Source of the DNA: an uncultured Clostridia bacterium
GTDB taxonomy: Bacteria; Bacillota; Clostridia; Oscillospirales; Acutalibacteraceae
Assembly (NCBI GenBank): GCA_937876205.1
Contig: CALEII010000014.1
Span: forward strand, 1-64,000
Direction: 5' to 3'
DNA length: 64,000 nucleotides
Shown here: in pieces, positions 32,578 to 41,643 of the stretch
How the letters are laid out: each line of letters opens with the position of its first letter
How positions within the stretch are numbered: the first letter of the stretch is position 1
Position numbers and translations under genes: made by a program
The notes under the pieces: model-generated
Database searches by the model: none
What the model was told of the DNA's origin: nothing
The model's input: only the letters and a program-made list of their open reading frames with translations

Positions 32578-34374
32578 TCAGCCCTCCCCTTTCAGTTCTG
32601 AAGACATATTTTCATCAACAGGAATACCACCTACAACTTCAAAACTAATACCTGCAGTGTATTCTGTTCCGCTGTCTGACAGTTTGAATCCAAAAACCAT
32701 ATTATACACACCTGTTTTTGAAAGGTCATAGCCTTCAAGACTGATTTTTTTCTGACAAGGGTAATAACTATTTACCGTATAACTATTCTCGCTGTTCTTT
32801 TCACGGTTCTCAATCATATCACAGTCAATCAGATTACCGTTTTGATAAAAATAAACCGTATCAGGATATTCAAAAATCAGGTCCTCTCCCGTATAGTTAT
32901 TTATTACAACTTCAACATAGGGTGATTTATCAAGATTAACTTCAATAATGTCAATTTCAACATCTTCATTATTTGTGAATGCATTTTTTTCAAGATAATC
33001 AGGATTGATATCAGTTACAGGAAGTGTTTCATGAGGTTTATCTGAAAGTCTGAAAACTGAATTCACCGTATATTTTCCGTCAGAATCCTTAGTAAGACCT
33101 GCACCGACACAAACACCGTTACTGAAAACAATAAACAACTGTGTATCTGAACCGCAAACTGAACGGATCCGTTTTTTTGCAAGCTCATCGGGTAGTTTTT
33201 TAAGAATCTCTTCAATTTCGGCATTTTTTTGTTTTTCTGTATATTTCATCAACAAATATTTACCAAAAGTGCCGTTATTGTTTGTTTTTGAAAACCACTC
33301 ACCGCTTATTTTAAAGTAAGTTTTATCAAGCCCGTAATCCAGTGCCGAATTCATAGATTCTTCATTTTCTGAGTATCGAGGTGTAATCATATAATATTCA
33401 TCAACATAATAAATTCCGTCAGAAAGCAGATTTACGGGGTTTGTCATAAAACCCACTGCAACGGCTACGAGAGCAACTACGGCAACAATAATTATCCATA
33501 ACGCAGGCTTTTTGTAGCTGAGTACTGATTTTATTCTCCCCTTTACCCCTGTTTCACCGAAAGCAAGAGGACAGGCTGCCATTTTATATTTCGGGCTGCT
33601 TAAAGCAAGAAGTGTTTCAGAATATGCCTTTTTCTCATCAGTCCCCATTTTTTTCAAAGTTTTTTCATCGCAGGCATATTCAATGTCACGGCAAAAAAGA
33701 CTGTAAGCGAGCCACACAAAAGGATTGAACCAATGAATACACAGAATAACAAATCCAAGAGGCTTCCACAGATGGTCAAGCCTTGCTATATGGGATTTTT
33801 CATGAGCAATGACGCAATTGATTTCGTCATTTTCTATATCTGACGGCAGATATATTTTCGGTCTAAAAATCCCAAGAATAAAAGGGGTTTTTATGTTATC
33901 ACAAAGATAAATATTATCTTTGAAACGTATGCAGACTTTTACTTTTCTGCGAAGCATAAAAAAGCATATAAAAGAATACACAAGAAGAATCACAATACCG
34001 ACAAGCCATACAAGGGGTAATAAGTCCAAAAATGCTTCCAAATAATCAATATCATCCAATTCCACTGAAACGGGTGTTGACCTTGCTGTGAATATAACAG
34101 AATTCACAACCTGATTTACAGAATCTATGCCCGTATCAACACGAGGAATGACAGAACTATAAATGTCTTGAGGAATGGGTTCTGCCGAGGGGACAATACT
34201 GAGAGTACTTTCAAAAGTAAACGGGCATACAAGACGAAGCCCGACCAATGTCCACATAATAAGATTTATGTATTTCGGGGCTTTTTTCAGAATTAAGCGG
34301 AGTACGATTACTGCAAGGATAAGCCATACAGCAGTAAGGCTCATATTGAACAGCCTGATCATTACCTCATCCAT
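32578..34374 (-). CDS. BlaR1-type M56 membrane metallopeptidase, first copy
   Basis: This 598-aa paralogue of the next gene keeps the same four N-terminal segments, the zinc motif VIAHEKSHIARLDHLWKP, and the membrane segment before a shorter extracellular domain. The sensor domain differs greatly in sequence and length from the second copy, whereas the N-terminal protease part is strongly conserved. It starts 2 bp after the BlaI gene. In the known pathway such a protease cleaves the repressor on signal; the signal here is unknown. Confidence 0.88.
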   Translation of the reverse strand: MDEVMIRLFNMSLTAVWLILAVIVLRLILKKAPKYINLIMWTLVGLRLVCPFTFESTLSIVPSAEPIPQDIYSSVIPRVDTGIDSVNQVVNSVIFTARSTPVSVELDDIDYLEAFLDLLPLVWLVGIVILLVYSFICFFMLRRKVKVCIRFKDNIYLCDNIKTPFILGIFRPKIYLPSDIENDEINCVIAHEKSHIARLDHLWKPLGFVILCIHWFNPFVWLAYSLFCRDIEYACDEKTLKKMGTDEKKAYSETLLALSSPKYKMAACPLAFGETGVKGRIKSVLSYKKPALWIIIVAVVALVAVAVGFMTNPVNLLSDGIYYVDEYYMITPRYSENEESMNSALDYGLDKTYFKISGEWFSKTNNNGTFGKYLLMKYTEKQKNAEIEEILKKLPDELAKKRIRSVCGSDTQLFIVFSNGVCVGAGLTKDSDGKYTVNSVFRLSDKPHETLPVTDINPDYLEKNAFTNNEDVEIDIIEVNLDKSPYVEVVINNYTGEDLIFEYPDTVYFYQNGNLIDCDMIENREKNSENSYTVNSYYPCQKKISLEGYDLSKTGVYNMVFGFKLSDSGTEYTAGISFEVVGGIPVDENMSSELKGEG

Positions 34375-34376
34375 AT

Positions 34377-34739
34377 TCAGCCCTCCCCTATTGCATCAAT
34401 CATTGCCCGTATCTCGGCAATTTCCTTATCTGAGAGTGTCTGCTTCTTTGTGAAAGCAGCAATAAATGCGGGAAGCGAGCCTTTAAAAGTCTCATCAACA
34501 AAGCTTTTGCTCTGCAGTGCAAAATAATCGTTCTGAGAGATGAGAGATGTCACAATACCGTTTTCATTCCTGAAGATGCCCTTTTCACAAAGCTTTTTAA
34601 GTACCGTGTATGTGGTTGACTTCTTCCACTCCAGCTCACTCAGGCACAGCTTCACAAGCTCGCCTGAGGCTATCGGCTCATTGTGCCAGATAAGAGTGGC
34701 AAACTGCTGTTCCACTACACCCAGCTTGTAATTATCCAT
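34377..34739 (-). CDS. BlaI/MecI/CopY family repressor
   Basis: This 120-aa protein has a winged helix start (LGVVEQQFATLIWHNEPIAS then WKKSTTYTVLKKLCEKGIF) and a dimer-forming C-terminal helix region. It matches BlaI-type repressors, which are cut by the partner M56 protease. It is first in the operon with GGAGG before ATG, and two dyads lie over its promoter, so autoregulation is expected. Confidence 0.93.
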   Translation of the reverse strand: MDNYKLGVVEQQFATLIWHNEPIASGELVKLCLSELEWKKSTTYTVLKKLCEKGIFRNENGIVTSLISQNDYFALQSKSFVDETFKGSLPAFIAAFTKKQTLSDKEIAEIRAMIDAIGEG

Positions 34740-34758
34740 ATGTAAACCTCCTTCTTTG

Positions 34759-34815
34759 GTCTACTCTGCATAGACCTTACATCTATAGTCTATCATCAAT
34801 AGACCTGTTTGTCAA
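34759..34815 (-). promoter_or_regulatory. BlaI operon promoter with two 17-bp dyads
   Basis: The -35 is TTGACA (34810-34815) and the -10 is TAGACT (34787-34792), with a 17-bp spacer. The spacer contains GTCTATTGATGATAGAC (complement of 34788-34804). A second dyad with the same GTCTA and TAGAC arms is at 34759-34775. Their centres are 29 bp apart. Both should block transcription when bound. Confidence 0.75.
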
Positions 34816-34893
34816 TATGTTTTCCGGATTTTTTTACAGAAAACGCAATTGTATATTTCGTCATATTTTTATTTTATCTTAACAATAAAATTG

Positions 34894-34921
34894 TTGACAT
34901 ATCACCAATTATAATTATAAT
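34894..34921 (+). promoter_or_regulatory. GH38 gene promoter
   Basis: TTGACA (34894-34899) and TATAAT (34916-34921) have a 16-bp spacer. The start site is about 25 bp before the ATG at 34952. Confidence 0.6.
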
Positions 34922-34951
34922 AAAAACATAAAACACTATGAGGTGATGTTT

Positions 34952-37897
34952 ATGACATTTAACTTTAAGAAAAAATATGACTGTCCCGAAAGACAGGATC
35001 TTGAAAACTTTTCAGACCTGCTTTTTGAGTTATCATACACAGTGCTCAGTCCTCTTGACTGCACTGCATACTATTCACTTGAGCCGCTGAGCTTTGAAGA
35101 CCGTTTCAAGGGTGATAAATTCAAGGTTAACATCGGTGACAAGTGGTGCAAAAATGTTTTTGACTGTGCCTGGTTCCATATTACCGGCAAAAAACCCGAA
35201 AATTGCGACACTGTCATAGTTGACTGCGGCGGTGAAGGTCTTGTATATGACCGTCTCGGCAATGAAATTCAGTCCATCACCTGCGTTTCATCTGACTCAG
35301 ACAGAAGCCTCGGCGAGCCTATGAAGAGAATTGTTCCCGTAACTGATGCACTTCTTGACGGTGATTATTTTGATTTCTGGATTGACGGTGCCGCAAATGA
35401 TCTTTTCGGCAACAGCAGAAGAGAATCACGCTTCCACGAGCTTTATGCCGCAAAGAAAAACAGCAACATCCGTGACCTGGCATACGATGTTCACGTACTT
35501 CTGAGTGTTGTTGACTTCGGTGAGGATGAAGAATTCAGGCAGGATGTAAAGGCTGCTCTGAACGCAATAAAATGTGACTATCTGACAGATGCAGAGGCTG
35601 CAGAGAAAAAGGCTGCTCTTGTTCCCGTTCTGTCACAGAAATCAGAAGAAGACTTTACATACTATGCCGTCGGTCACGCTCATCTTGACCTTGCGTGGCT
35701 GTGGCCCATAAGAGAAAGCTACCGTAAAGGCGGCAGAACATTCTCAACACAGATAATGAACACCGAGATGTATCCCGGCTATGTTTTCGGTGCTTCTCAG
35801 GCACAGCTTTACTCCTGGGTAAAGGATAAATATCCCAAGGTATATTCAAAGGTCAAGGACCTTGTTGCCCGTGGCAAATGGGATGTTCAGGGAGCAACGT
35901 GGGTTGAGCCGGACTCAAACCTTATCGGCCCCGAAAGCCTTGTGCGTCAGTTCTTCTACGGCAAGAAGTTCTACCGTGATGAATTCGGACTTGATATGAA
36001 GATTTTCTGGGTGCCTGACAGCTTCGGCTACTCAGCCTGTATTCCTCAGGTAATGAAGCTTGCCGACGTTCCCTACTTCGTTACCCAGAAAATAAGCTGG
36101 AGCATCTATAACGACTTCCCCTATCATTCATTCTACTGGCAGGGTCTTGACGGTTCAAAGGTGCTTGCACATATGCTGCCTGAAAACACATACAACTCCC
36201 CCTGCTACGGCGGTCATATGAAGAAGGGCGAAAAGAGATATATTGAAAGACCCATTTCAAACAAGGCAATGATGCTTTACGGTATCGGTGACGGTGGTGC
36301 AGGCCCCGGCTTTGAGCACATAGAAAGAGCCAAGAGATACGAGAGTCTCCGTAGTATGCCTAAGGTAAAAATGGCAAAAGCCATGGACTTCTTCAATGAT
36401 TTTGACGACGGCGTAACACCCTACCCCACCTTTGCAGGTGAGCTTTACCTTGAGAGACATCAGGGCACATACACAACAAGAAGTGACAACAAAAAATACA
36501 ACAGAAAATGTGAGTTTGCACTGCGTAACTATGAAATGGTTGCGGCAAAGGCAAAGGACGCAGGTCTTGATGTTCCCGTTTCAAAGGCTGAGATAGAAGA
36601 AATGTGGAAAGAAGTGCTTCTTTATCAGTTTCACGATATTCTTCCCGGCTCATCAATCAACAGAGTTTATGAGGAATGTGTGCCCCGTTATAAGGATATG
36701 TTCAACAAGCTCACCCACGCAACACACGACCTTCTGAACAAGCTTTATAAGAAGAATTCGGCAGTCAACCTCAACTCCTTCTCATACGACACAAAAATCA
36801 AGCTTGGCAAGACCTGGTATGATGTTTCAGTTCCCGCATTCGGTGCTGCAGAAATCAAGGATAAGACCGAAAAGTTCAGCGCTGACTCAAATTATCACAC
36901 AATTGAGAATGATAAAATCAGAGTTCAGTTCAAGGACGGCTATGTATCATCAATCTTTGACAAAGAGCTTGAGCGTGAATTTATCCCTGAGAATTCAAAG
37001 GGCTTTGTTTTCTCAATGTATGATGATTACGGCGACTGCTGGGATATGACAGACTGCAGAGCCGACTATATCAACACAAAGAAGGATGCCGTATGTATTG
37101 CATTTGAAACAGACACAGACGGTGCAATGGCAAGTGCAAAGGCAACATATAAAATCAAGAACACAGAAATCACTCAGACCTATTGGGTGCTTGACGGTGA
37201 CAACACACTCTACGGCAAAATGGAAATTGAAATGAATGACACAGTTTCAATGCTCCGTATGGCTCTGCCCACAAATGTTGCAACAGATGAAGCATCGTTC
37301 AACATTCAGTTCGGTCACCTTCAGAGAAAAGTTACTGAAAATGACTCCTGGGAGCTTGCTCAGTTTGAGGTATCGGGTCAGAAGTTCGTTGACCTTTCAG
37401 AAGATGCTATGGGTCTTTCATTTATCAATGATTCCAAATACGGTTATCGCTGTAAGTTCGGCGTTATCGACCTTGACCTTATCCGTTCTCCTCAGGGCGG
37501 CCCCGGCAAAAATGTTGATCAGGGACATCACGAGGTCAACTGGGCTGTTATGCCTCACGCCGGCAAAGTCGGCAAAGAGACTTACAAGAAAGCATACATT
37601 GTCAATAATCCTCTTGTAATCACAGAGGGCAACGGCGGCAATGCAACAGGTACTGATTATAAATCAAGCAATGACAGCATCATTCTTGAAACAATCAAGG
37701 CTCCCGAAGACGGCAACGGACTTATTGCCCGTTTCTACAACTGTTCAGAAACAGAACAGACTGCAGAAATCAGTATTGACGGCTACAAAATGGCTGAAAC
37801 CGTCAATATTATGGAAGAAAAGCTCGGTGACAAGACTGATTCTGTACTCACTCTCCACGGCTTTGAGCTTGTAAACATAAGATTTGTAAAAGAATAA
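34952..37897 (+). CDS. Alpha-mannosidase, GH38
   Basis: This 981-aa enzyme has the zinc-site start of the catalytic domain, GHAHLDLAWLWPIRESYRK, near residue 241. The nucleophile aspartate lies in FWVPDSFGYSACIPQ near residue 352, and VTQKISWSIYNDFPYHSFYW follows. A long beta-sandwich C-terminal domain makes up the rest. No signal peptide is present, so it acts in the cytoplasm on imported mannosides or N-glycan fragments. The start has GAGGTG eight bp upstream. It is transcribed alone with its own promoter and terminator. Confidence 0.93.
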   Translation: MTFNFKKKYDCPERQDLENFSDLLFELSYTVLSPLDCTAYYSLEPLSFEDRFKGDKFKVNIGDKWCKNVFDCAWFHITGKKPENCDTVIVDCGGEGLVYDRLGNEIQSITCVSSDSDRSLGEPMKRIVPVTDALLDGDYFDFWIDGAANDLFGNSRRESRFHELYAAKKNSNIRDLAYDVHVLLSVVDFGEDEEFRQDVKAALNAIKCDYLTDAEAAEKKAALVPVLSQKSEEDFTYYAVGHAHLDLAWLWPIRESYRKGGRTFSTQIMNTEMYPGYVFGASQAQLYSWVKDKYPKVYSKVKDLVARGKWDVQGATWVEPDSNLIGPESLVRQFFYGKKFYRDEFGLDMKIFWVPDSFGYSACIPQVMKLADVPYFVTQKISWSIYNDFPYHSFYWQGLDGSKVLAHMLPENTYNSPCYGGHMKKGEKRYIERPISNKAMMLYGIGDGGAGPGFEHIERAKRYESLRSMPKVKMAKAMDFFNDFDDGVTPYPTFAGELYLERHQGTYTTRSDNKKYNRKCEFALRNYEMVAAKAKDAGLDVPVSKAEIEEMWKEVLLYQFHDILPGSSINRVYEECVPRYKDMFNKLTHATHDLLNKLYKKNSAVNLNSFSYDTKIKLGKTWYDVSVPAFGAAEIKDKTEKFSADSNYHTIENDKIRVQFKDGYVSSIFDKELEREFIPENSKGFVFSMYDDYGDCWDMTDCRADYINTKKDAVCIAFETDTDGAMASAKATYKIKNTEITQTYWVLDGDNTLYGKMEIEMNDTVSMLRMALPTNVATDEASFNIQFGHLQRKVTENDSWELAQFEVSGQKFVDLSEDAMGLSFINDSKYGYRCKFGVIDLDLIRSPQGGPGKNVDQGHHEVNWAVMPHAGKVGKETYKKAYIVNNPLVITEGNGGNATGTDYKSSNDSIILETIKAPEDGNGLIARFYNCSETEQTAEISIDGYKMAETVNIMEEKLGDKTDSVLTLHGFELVNIRFVKE

Positions 37898-37907
37898 TCG
37901 CACTTAT

Positions 37908-37936
37908 AACAACGGGGCTTCGGCTCCGTTGTTTTC
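37908..37936 (+). terminator. Terminator of the GH38 gene
   Basis: Arms AACAACGG and CCGTTGTT around a GGGCTTCGGCT centre are followed by TTTCCG. Confidence 0.7.
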
Positions 37937-38113
37937 CGTTTATAGGATGTCGGTTTTTATCCTATAATTTATTTGGAAAAAATTTTTTTCACTTTTTTTG
38001 TAACCTTTTTGTTTTTTTGCTTAGTTTATTTGTGAAAGGTATGTTATATTGATATTAAACAAAAACGATTCAGACACTGTATTTTTTCTCTGAAAAACGG
38101 GGTGGCAGACAAA

Positions 38114-38821
38114 ATGAACAGCGAAAAAATTCTGAGAGCAATTACGGATATTGATGAGGATTTTATCATAAAAGCTGCTGATGATGAATATGTGAAAAAT
38201 ATATTCAGACAGCTGCGGAAAAAACCGCCCGTCAGGGTAAATATGAGAAAAATGATTTTTGCGGCAATTATTATTGTTCTTATCATTATCATTTCTGTTT
38301 TTACGGCATTAAGTCTGCTTTTCAATATAAATGAAAATATGTATGATTATAATCCGGACAGCAAATCTCTTGTTATTGATATAAATGAAATTGACAGAAC
38401 TGCCGATTCATATTCTCTGAAAGACAATTTTATTGCAGAAAGCCTTGAGGCAAACGGGTTGTCTCAGGTGACTATTCCATCTGCATTTCTTGAAGAAGAA
38501 TGGAGACTGAGTGAGATTGAATATTCATTTTGTCCAAGCTATACGGTTGCAAGACTTGAATTTGAGAAAAAAACAGAAGACGGCAAAAAAATAATTGCTT
38601 ATGTTACTGTAAGCCGATATAATGACGAAGCTCACGTCAATGGCGGTCATATCAACTATCCCGAAAGAGGAACAATGCTCAGAGTAAACGGAATGGATGT
38701 TTTTGTTTTTGATTTAAAAAGACAACCCTATGCAAAATATTTTGATAATATGACAGTGTATTCATTAGGCGGTGATGTCAGCTATGATGAACTGCTTGAA
38801 ATTGCAAAAACCATATGCTGA
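38114..38821 (+). CDS. Membrane protein, probable anti-sigma factor (short paralogue)
   Basis: This 235-aa protein begins MNSEKILRAITDIDEDFIIK, then has one membrane helix (FAAIIIVLIIIISVFTALSL) and an outside domain. The opening matches almost word for word that of the larger protein at 39412-40617. It lies directly before an ECF sigma gene, so an anti-sigma or co-sensor role is likely. The outer domain ends GGDVSYDELLEIAKTIC. I chose ATG at 38114 by alignment with the paralogue; an in-frame GTG is four codons earlier. Confidence 0.7.
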   Translation: MNSEKILRAITDIDEDFIIKAADDEYVKNIFRQLRKKPPVRVNMRKMIFAAIIIVLIIIISVFTALSLLFNINENMYDYNPDSKSLVIDINEIDRTADSYSLKDNFIAESLEANGLSQVTIPSAFLEEEWRLSEIEYSFCPSYTVARLEFEKKTEDGKKIIAYVTVSRYNDEAHVNGGHINYPERGTMLRVNGMDVFVFDLKRQPYAKYFDNMTVYSLGGDVSYDELLEIAKTIC

Positions 38822-38843
38822 TACAATTACGGAGGTGCAAATT

Positions 38844-39407
38844 ATGATACTTGAAGACAACAAAATCATCGAACTGTTTTTTCAGCGTAAGAACCGTGCA
38901 ATAACGGCAATTTCAGAAAAATACGGAAAGCTGTGCTTTAAGGTGGCGTACAACATCCTTAATAATCACGAGGATTCTGACGAATGCGTCAACGATGCAT
39001 ATCTCGGAGCGTGGAACACTATTCCGCCAAAGGAGCCAAACCCGCTGAAAGCTTATATTCTGAGGCTTACACGCAATCAGGCTCTTAACCGCTATGATTA
39101 TAACAGTGCGAAGAAGCGTGCAGGCAATTTTGCGCTTTGCATTGACGAAATCGGCTACTGCATATCTGACAGCGAAGACCCTGCAGAGGTTTTTGAAACA
39201 AAACAGCTGACAGAATACATAAATGAATATATTTCATCACTGAACGAAGCTGACAGACTTCTGTTTGTGCGCCGTTTCTGGTATGCAGAGCCTTATGAGG
39301 AGCTGTCCGTACTCACGGGAGTAAAGGTCAGCACATTAAAGGTCAAAATAATGCGTATGCGTGACGGACTGAAGAATTTCCTTGTTGAGAAAACACAGGA
39401 GGTATAA
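38844..39407 (+). CDS. ECF-type RNA polymerase sigma factor
   Basis: This 187-aa sigma-70 family protein has region 2 (ISEKYGKLCFKVAYNILNNH then DAYLGAWNTIPP) and a region 4 helix-turn-helix (YEELSVLTGVKVSTLKVKIM). The start at 38844 has GGAGGTG six bp upstream. It is flanked on both sides by homologous membrane proteins with the same gene spacing (22 and 4 bp), so all three are one operon. Confidence 0.92.
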   Translation: MILEDNKIIELFFQRKNRAITAISEKYGKLCFKVAYNILNNHEDSDECVNDAYLGAWNTIPPKEPNPLKAYILRLTRNQALNRYDYNSAKKRAGNFALCIDEIGYCISDSEDPAEVFETKQLTEYINEYISSLNEADRLLFVRRFWYAEPYEELSVLTGVKVSTLKVKIMRMRDGLKNFLVEKTQEV

Positions 39408-39411
39408 CGCA

Positions 39412-40617
39412 ATGAACGGCGAAAAAATTCTGAAAGCGATGACGGATATTGATGATGCGTTTATAACCGATGCCGCTGACGATACGCATATAAAAACAGT
39501 TTTTGCGGCTTTACCTTATGAAGAAAAGCACACAGACGGTGAAACAAGAAAAAGACGAAACGTCAAATATATTCTTATAGCAGCAATAATATGCGCTCTT
39601 CTGATAGCTGTTGCGGCAATTACTATTTCAGGTGATTTCTTTAACTTTAATTTTCCGCGGAATGTTCTTGATGTCAATGGTAATGAAGCAATAGTTGACC
39701 TTGTAACCGAACAGGGCAGTGCCGAGACTTACAGTAATGAAATGCATCCTGTTGTAAAAAAGTTCAGGGAGCTTGGTGTTGACAAAGTGGCGTTGCCTTC
39801 CGTAGTGCTTGAAGACTGGACAATGACCAAAGATGTAACCGCTTTGAATAACGGTGATACAAACCCCGAGCTTCTTGTCGGTGGTTCTTGCTCATTTGAG
39901 AAAAATTCAATGAGTGTGTTTATTGAAATTATTAAATATAGGGATATTGATTATGTTCCCTTTTCTCAGATAACAAGAGTTGAAAACGGTGAAATGATCG
40001 TTGTTAACGGGCTGTCGGTGTGTGTTTTTTATCGAGGCTCCGGTTCCTGTACGGTTGAATATATTGACGGTACAACATTGCATACACTGCACTTTTCTTT
40101 TTGTACATATGAAGAAGTCGTTGAAATAGCAAGGACAATCGGTGCTCCCGTCAGTATATCTGATACGGATGATGAAGACGGAAATGGCATTGCTCATTCT
40201 CCTGAAGATGAAAGTACGGTTATCAATATTGTAAAGCGGCAGTATGAATGTCTGAAGGACAACGATGTATGGGGAATGACGGACCTGCTAAGTAAAGATC
40301 TGCTTCTTGATATAGACTATGATGTCCGTGGATATATTGACGATGCATATGAAACTGTGGTGCATTTTTACGGGGAAACTGCAGTTTGGGAATTGCATAA
40401 TATGAGTGTAGAATGGTATGATGCAAGACAGATAGTGTTTACCCGTGAGGAATACACAAAGGATGAAAATGAAGTTGCCGGCTTTCAGGCTCCTCTTATA
40501 ACAGATGTGTGCGAAGTGATGTATGATATTCATATTACAACAGATAATGGGGAATTCACAGAAGAACAGTTAGGTACGGTGCTTGTCAAGGAAAACGGTG
40601 AGTGGAAAATCTGGTAG
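39412..40617 (+). CDS. Membrane protein, probable anti-sigma factor (long paralogue) with NTF2-like domain
   Basis: This 401-aa protein opens MNGEKILKAMTDIDDAFITD, then has a membrane helix (YILIAAIICALLIAVAAITI), an outer domain homologous to the whole of the short paralogue's (to about residue 250), and an additional domain of about 130 residues. The added part (VKRQYECLKDNDVWGMTDLL to LVKENGEWKIW) looks like an NTF2/SnoaL-like fold. AGGAGG is 9 bp before ATG. Its placement after the sigma gene suggests the main anti-sigma. Confidence 0.72.
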   Translation: MNGEKILKAMTDIDDAFITDAADDTHIKTVFAALPYEEKHTDGETRKRRNVKYILIAAIICALLIAVAAITISGDFFNFNFPRNVLDVNGNEAIVDLVTEQGSAETYSNEMHPVVKKFRELGVDKVALPSVVLEDWTMTKDVTALNNGDTNPELLVGGSCSFEKNSMSVFIEIIKYRDIDYVPFSQITRVENGEMIVVNGLSVCVFYRGSGSCTVEYIDGTTLHTLHFSFCTYEEVVEIARTIGAPVSISDTDDEDGNGIAHSPEDESTVINIVKRQYECLKDNDVWGMTDLLSKDLLLDIDYDVRGYIDDAYETVVHFYGETAVWELHNMSVEWYDARQIVFTREEYTKDENEVAGFQAPLITDVCEVMYDIHITTDNGEFTEEQLGTVLVKENGEWKIW

Positions 40618-40646
40618 CATAATCATTTTATCATCATAACTGACTG

Positions 40647-40675
40647 TTGATTTTACAGAAAAAATGGTATATACT
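40647..40675 (+). promoter_or_regulatory. Promoter of the MNT/HEPN pair
   Basis: TTGATT (40647-40652) and TATACT (40670-40675) have a 17-bp spacer. The start site is about 18 bp before the MNT ATG. Confidence 0.6.
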
Positions 40676-40699
40676 ACAAATGAAAGAAGGTGAGCTGAT

Positions 40700-41041
40700 A
40701 TGTGCACAAAAAATCAACTTGATATTATAACATCTACAGTTGCACTAAATGCAAAAAAGATTTTAAATGAAAAACTTGTTTCTGTTATACTTTACGGTTC
40801 TTATGCCCGTGGAGATTTTGATACTGAGTCTGATATTGATATAATGATAATTGCAGACATTCCCTGCGAGGAATGTTGGAATTATAATGTTCAGCTCATC
40901 AATGAAATCGCTGAATTTGAGATTCAGAATGATATTGTTATATCAACACATATCGTTCAGGCAGATAATTTTAATCAATATAAAAATACATTACCCTTTT
41001 ACAGAAATGTAACAAAGGAGGGCATAAAAATTGCAGTTTGA
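40700..41041 (+). CDS. mntA: MNT-domain antitoxin (minimal nucleotidyltransferase)
   Basis: This 113-aa protein has the nucleotidyltransferase signature VILYGSYARGDFDTESDIDI, that is GSX10DXD, near residues 33-52. In known pairs such proteins add AMP groups to the partner HEPN toxin and so silence it. ATG follows AAGGTGA. It overlaps the HEPN gene by 11 bp, as is usual for these pairs. Confidence 0.85.
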   Translation: MCTKNQLDIITSTVALNAKKILNEKLVSVILYGSYARGDFDTESDIDIMIIADIPCEECWNYNVQLINEIAEFEIQNDIVISTHIVQADNFNQYKNTLPFYRNVTKEGIKIAV

Positions 41042-41435
41042 ACAGAATAAAGCATTATCAAAAGCAAGACTCAGCAATGCAAAAGAATGCTTATCTGATG
41101 CAAAGCTTCTTGCAGACAATGGCAGTTATAAAGCATTGGCAAACCGTTCATATTATGCTATTTTTCACGCTATGAGAGCAGTACTTGCCCTTGATGGTTT
41201 TGACAGCAAAAAGCATTCGGGAATTATTGCTGAATTTCAAAGATTGTATATCAAAACCGGTGTATTCGATAAGGAATTATCTGTGATTATTAAAATGCTT
41301 TTTCAAGCGAGAGCCAACAGTGATTATGATGATTTCTGCGTGATTTCAAAAGAAGATACAATTGCTCAATTCCACGATGCTGAAAAATTTGTTTCTGTGA
41401 TTGACGAATACCTTAATAAAGAATATAAAAAATAG
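41031..41435 (+). CDS. hepT: HEPN-domain toxin
   Basis: This 134-aa helical protein has the HEPN motif ANRSYYAIFHAM near residues 42-53 (R and H spaced as RX6H), and DYDDFCVISKEDTIAQFHDA. HEPN toxins cut RNA; the partner MNT protein modifies the conserved Tyr. The start is TTG at 41031, eight bp after a strong AAGGAGGG; no ATG lies near. A terminator follows. Confidence 0.82.
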   Translation: MQFEQNKALSKARLSNAKECLSDAKLLADNGSYKALANRSYYAIFHAMRAVLALDGFDSKKHSGIIAEFQRLYIKTGVFDKELSVIIKMLFQARANSDYDDFCVISKEDTIAQFHDAEKFVSVIDEYLNKEYKK

Positions 41436-41455
41436 AATTTAATGTCATTTAAAAC

Positions 41456-41488
41456 AAAAAATCTTCCTCTGCGGAAGATTTTTTTGTT
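41456..41488 (+). terminator. Terminator of the MNT/HEPN pair
   Basis: Arms AAAAATCTTCC (41456-41466) and GGAAGATTTTT (41472-41482) with a T-run after. Confidence 0.85.
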
Positions 41489-41643
41489 TTTTATGTAACT
41501 TTTTCCGTTGTTTCCTTAAATATATAGATGAAAGCATTTTTATTTAAAGAGGTGAGTCCGATGGTTTGATAACTTCATATTCACGAAAACCAAATAAGAA
41601 AAAAACCGACGGACAGTCGGCAATCCAAAAAGGAGAAAAAACT
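41489..41643. other. Leader of the secreted-protein gene
   Basis: I find no confident promoter. The stretch includes GAGGTGAG before a frame that soon merges with the true gene, and a small inverted repeat CCGAC/GTCGG near 41607-41621. No known riboswitch shape fits. Confidence 0.3.

Noticed and set aside
41489..41643. Cyclic di-GMP or other riboswitch before the secreted-protein gene
   Set aside because: The GATGGTTTG stretch is suggestive but the conserved riboswitch cores are absent.
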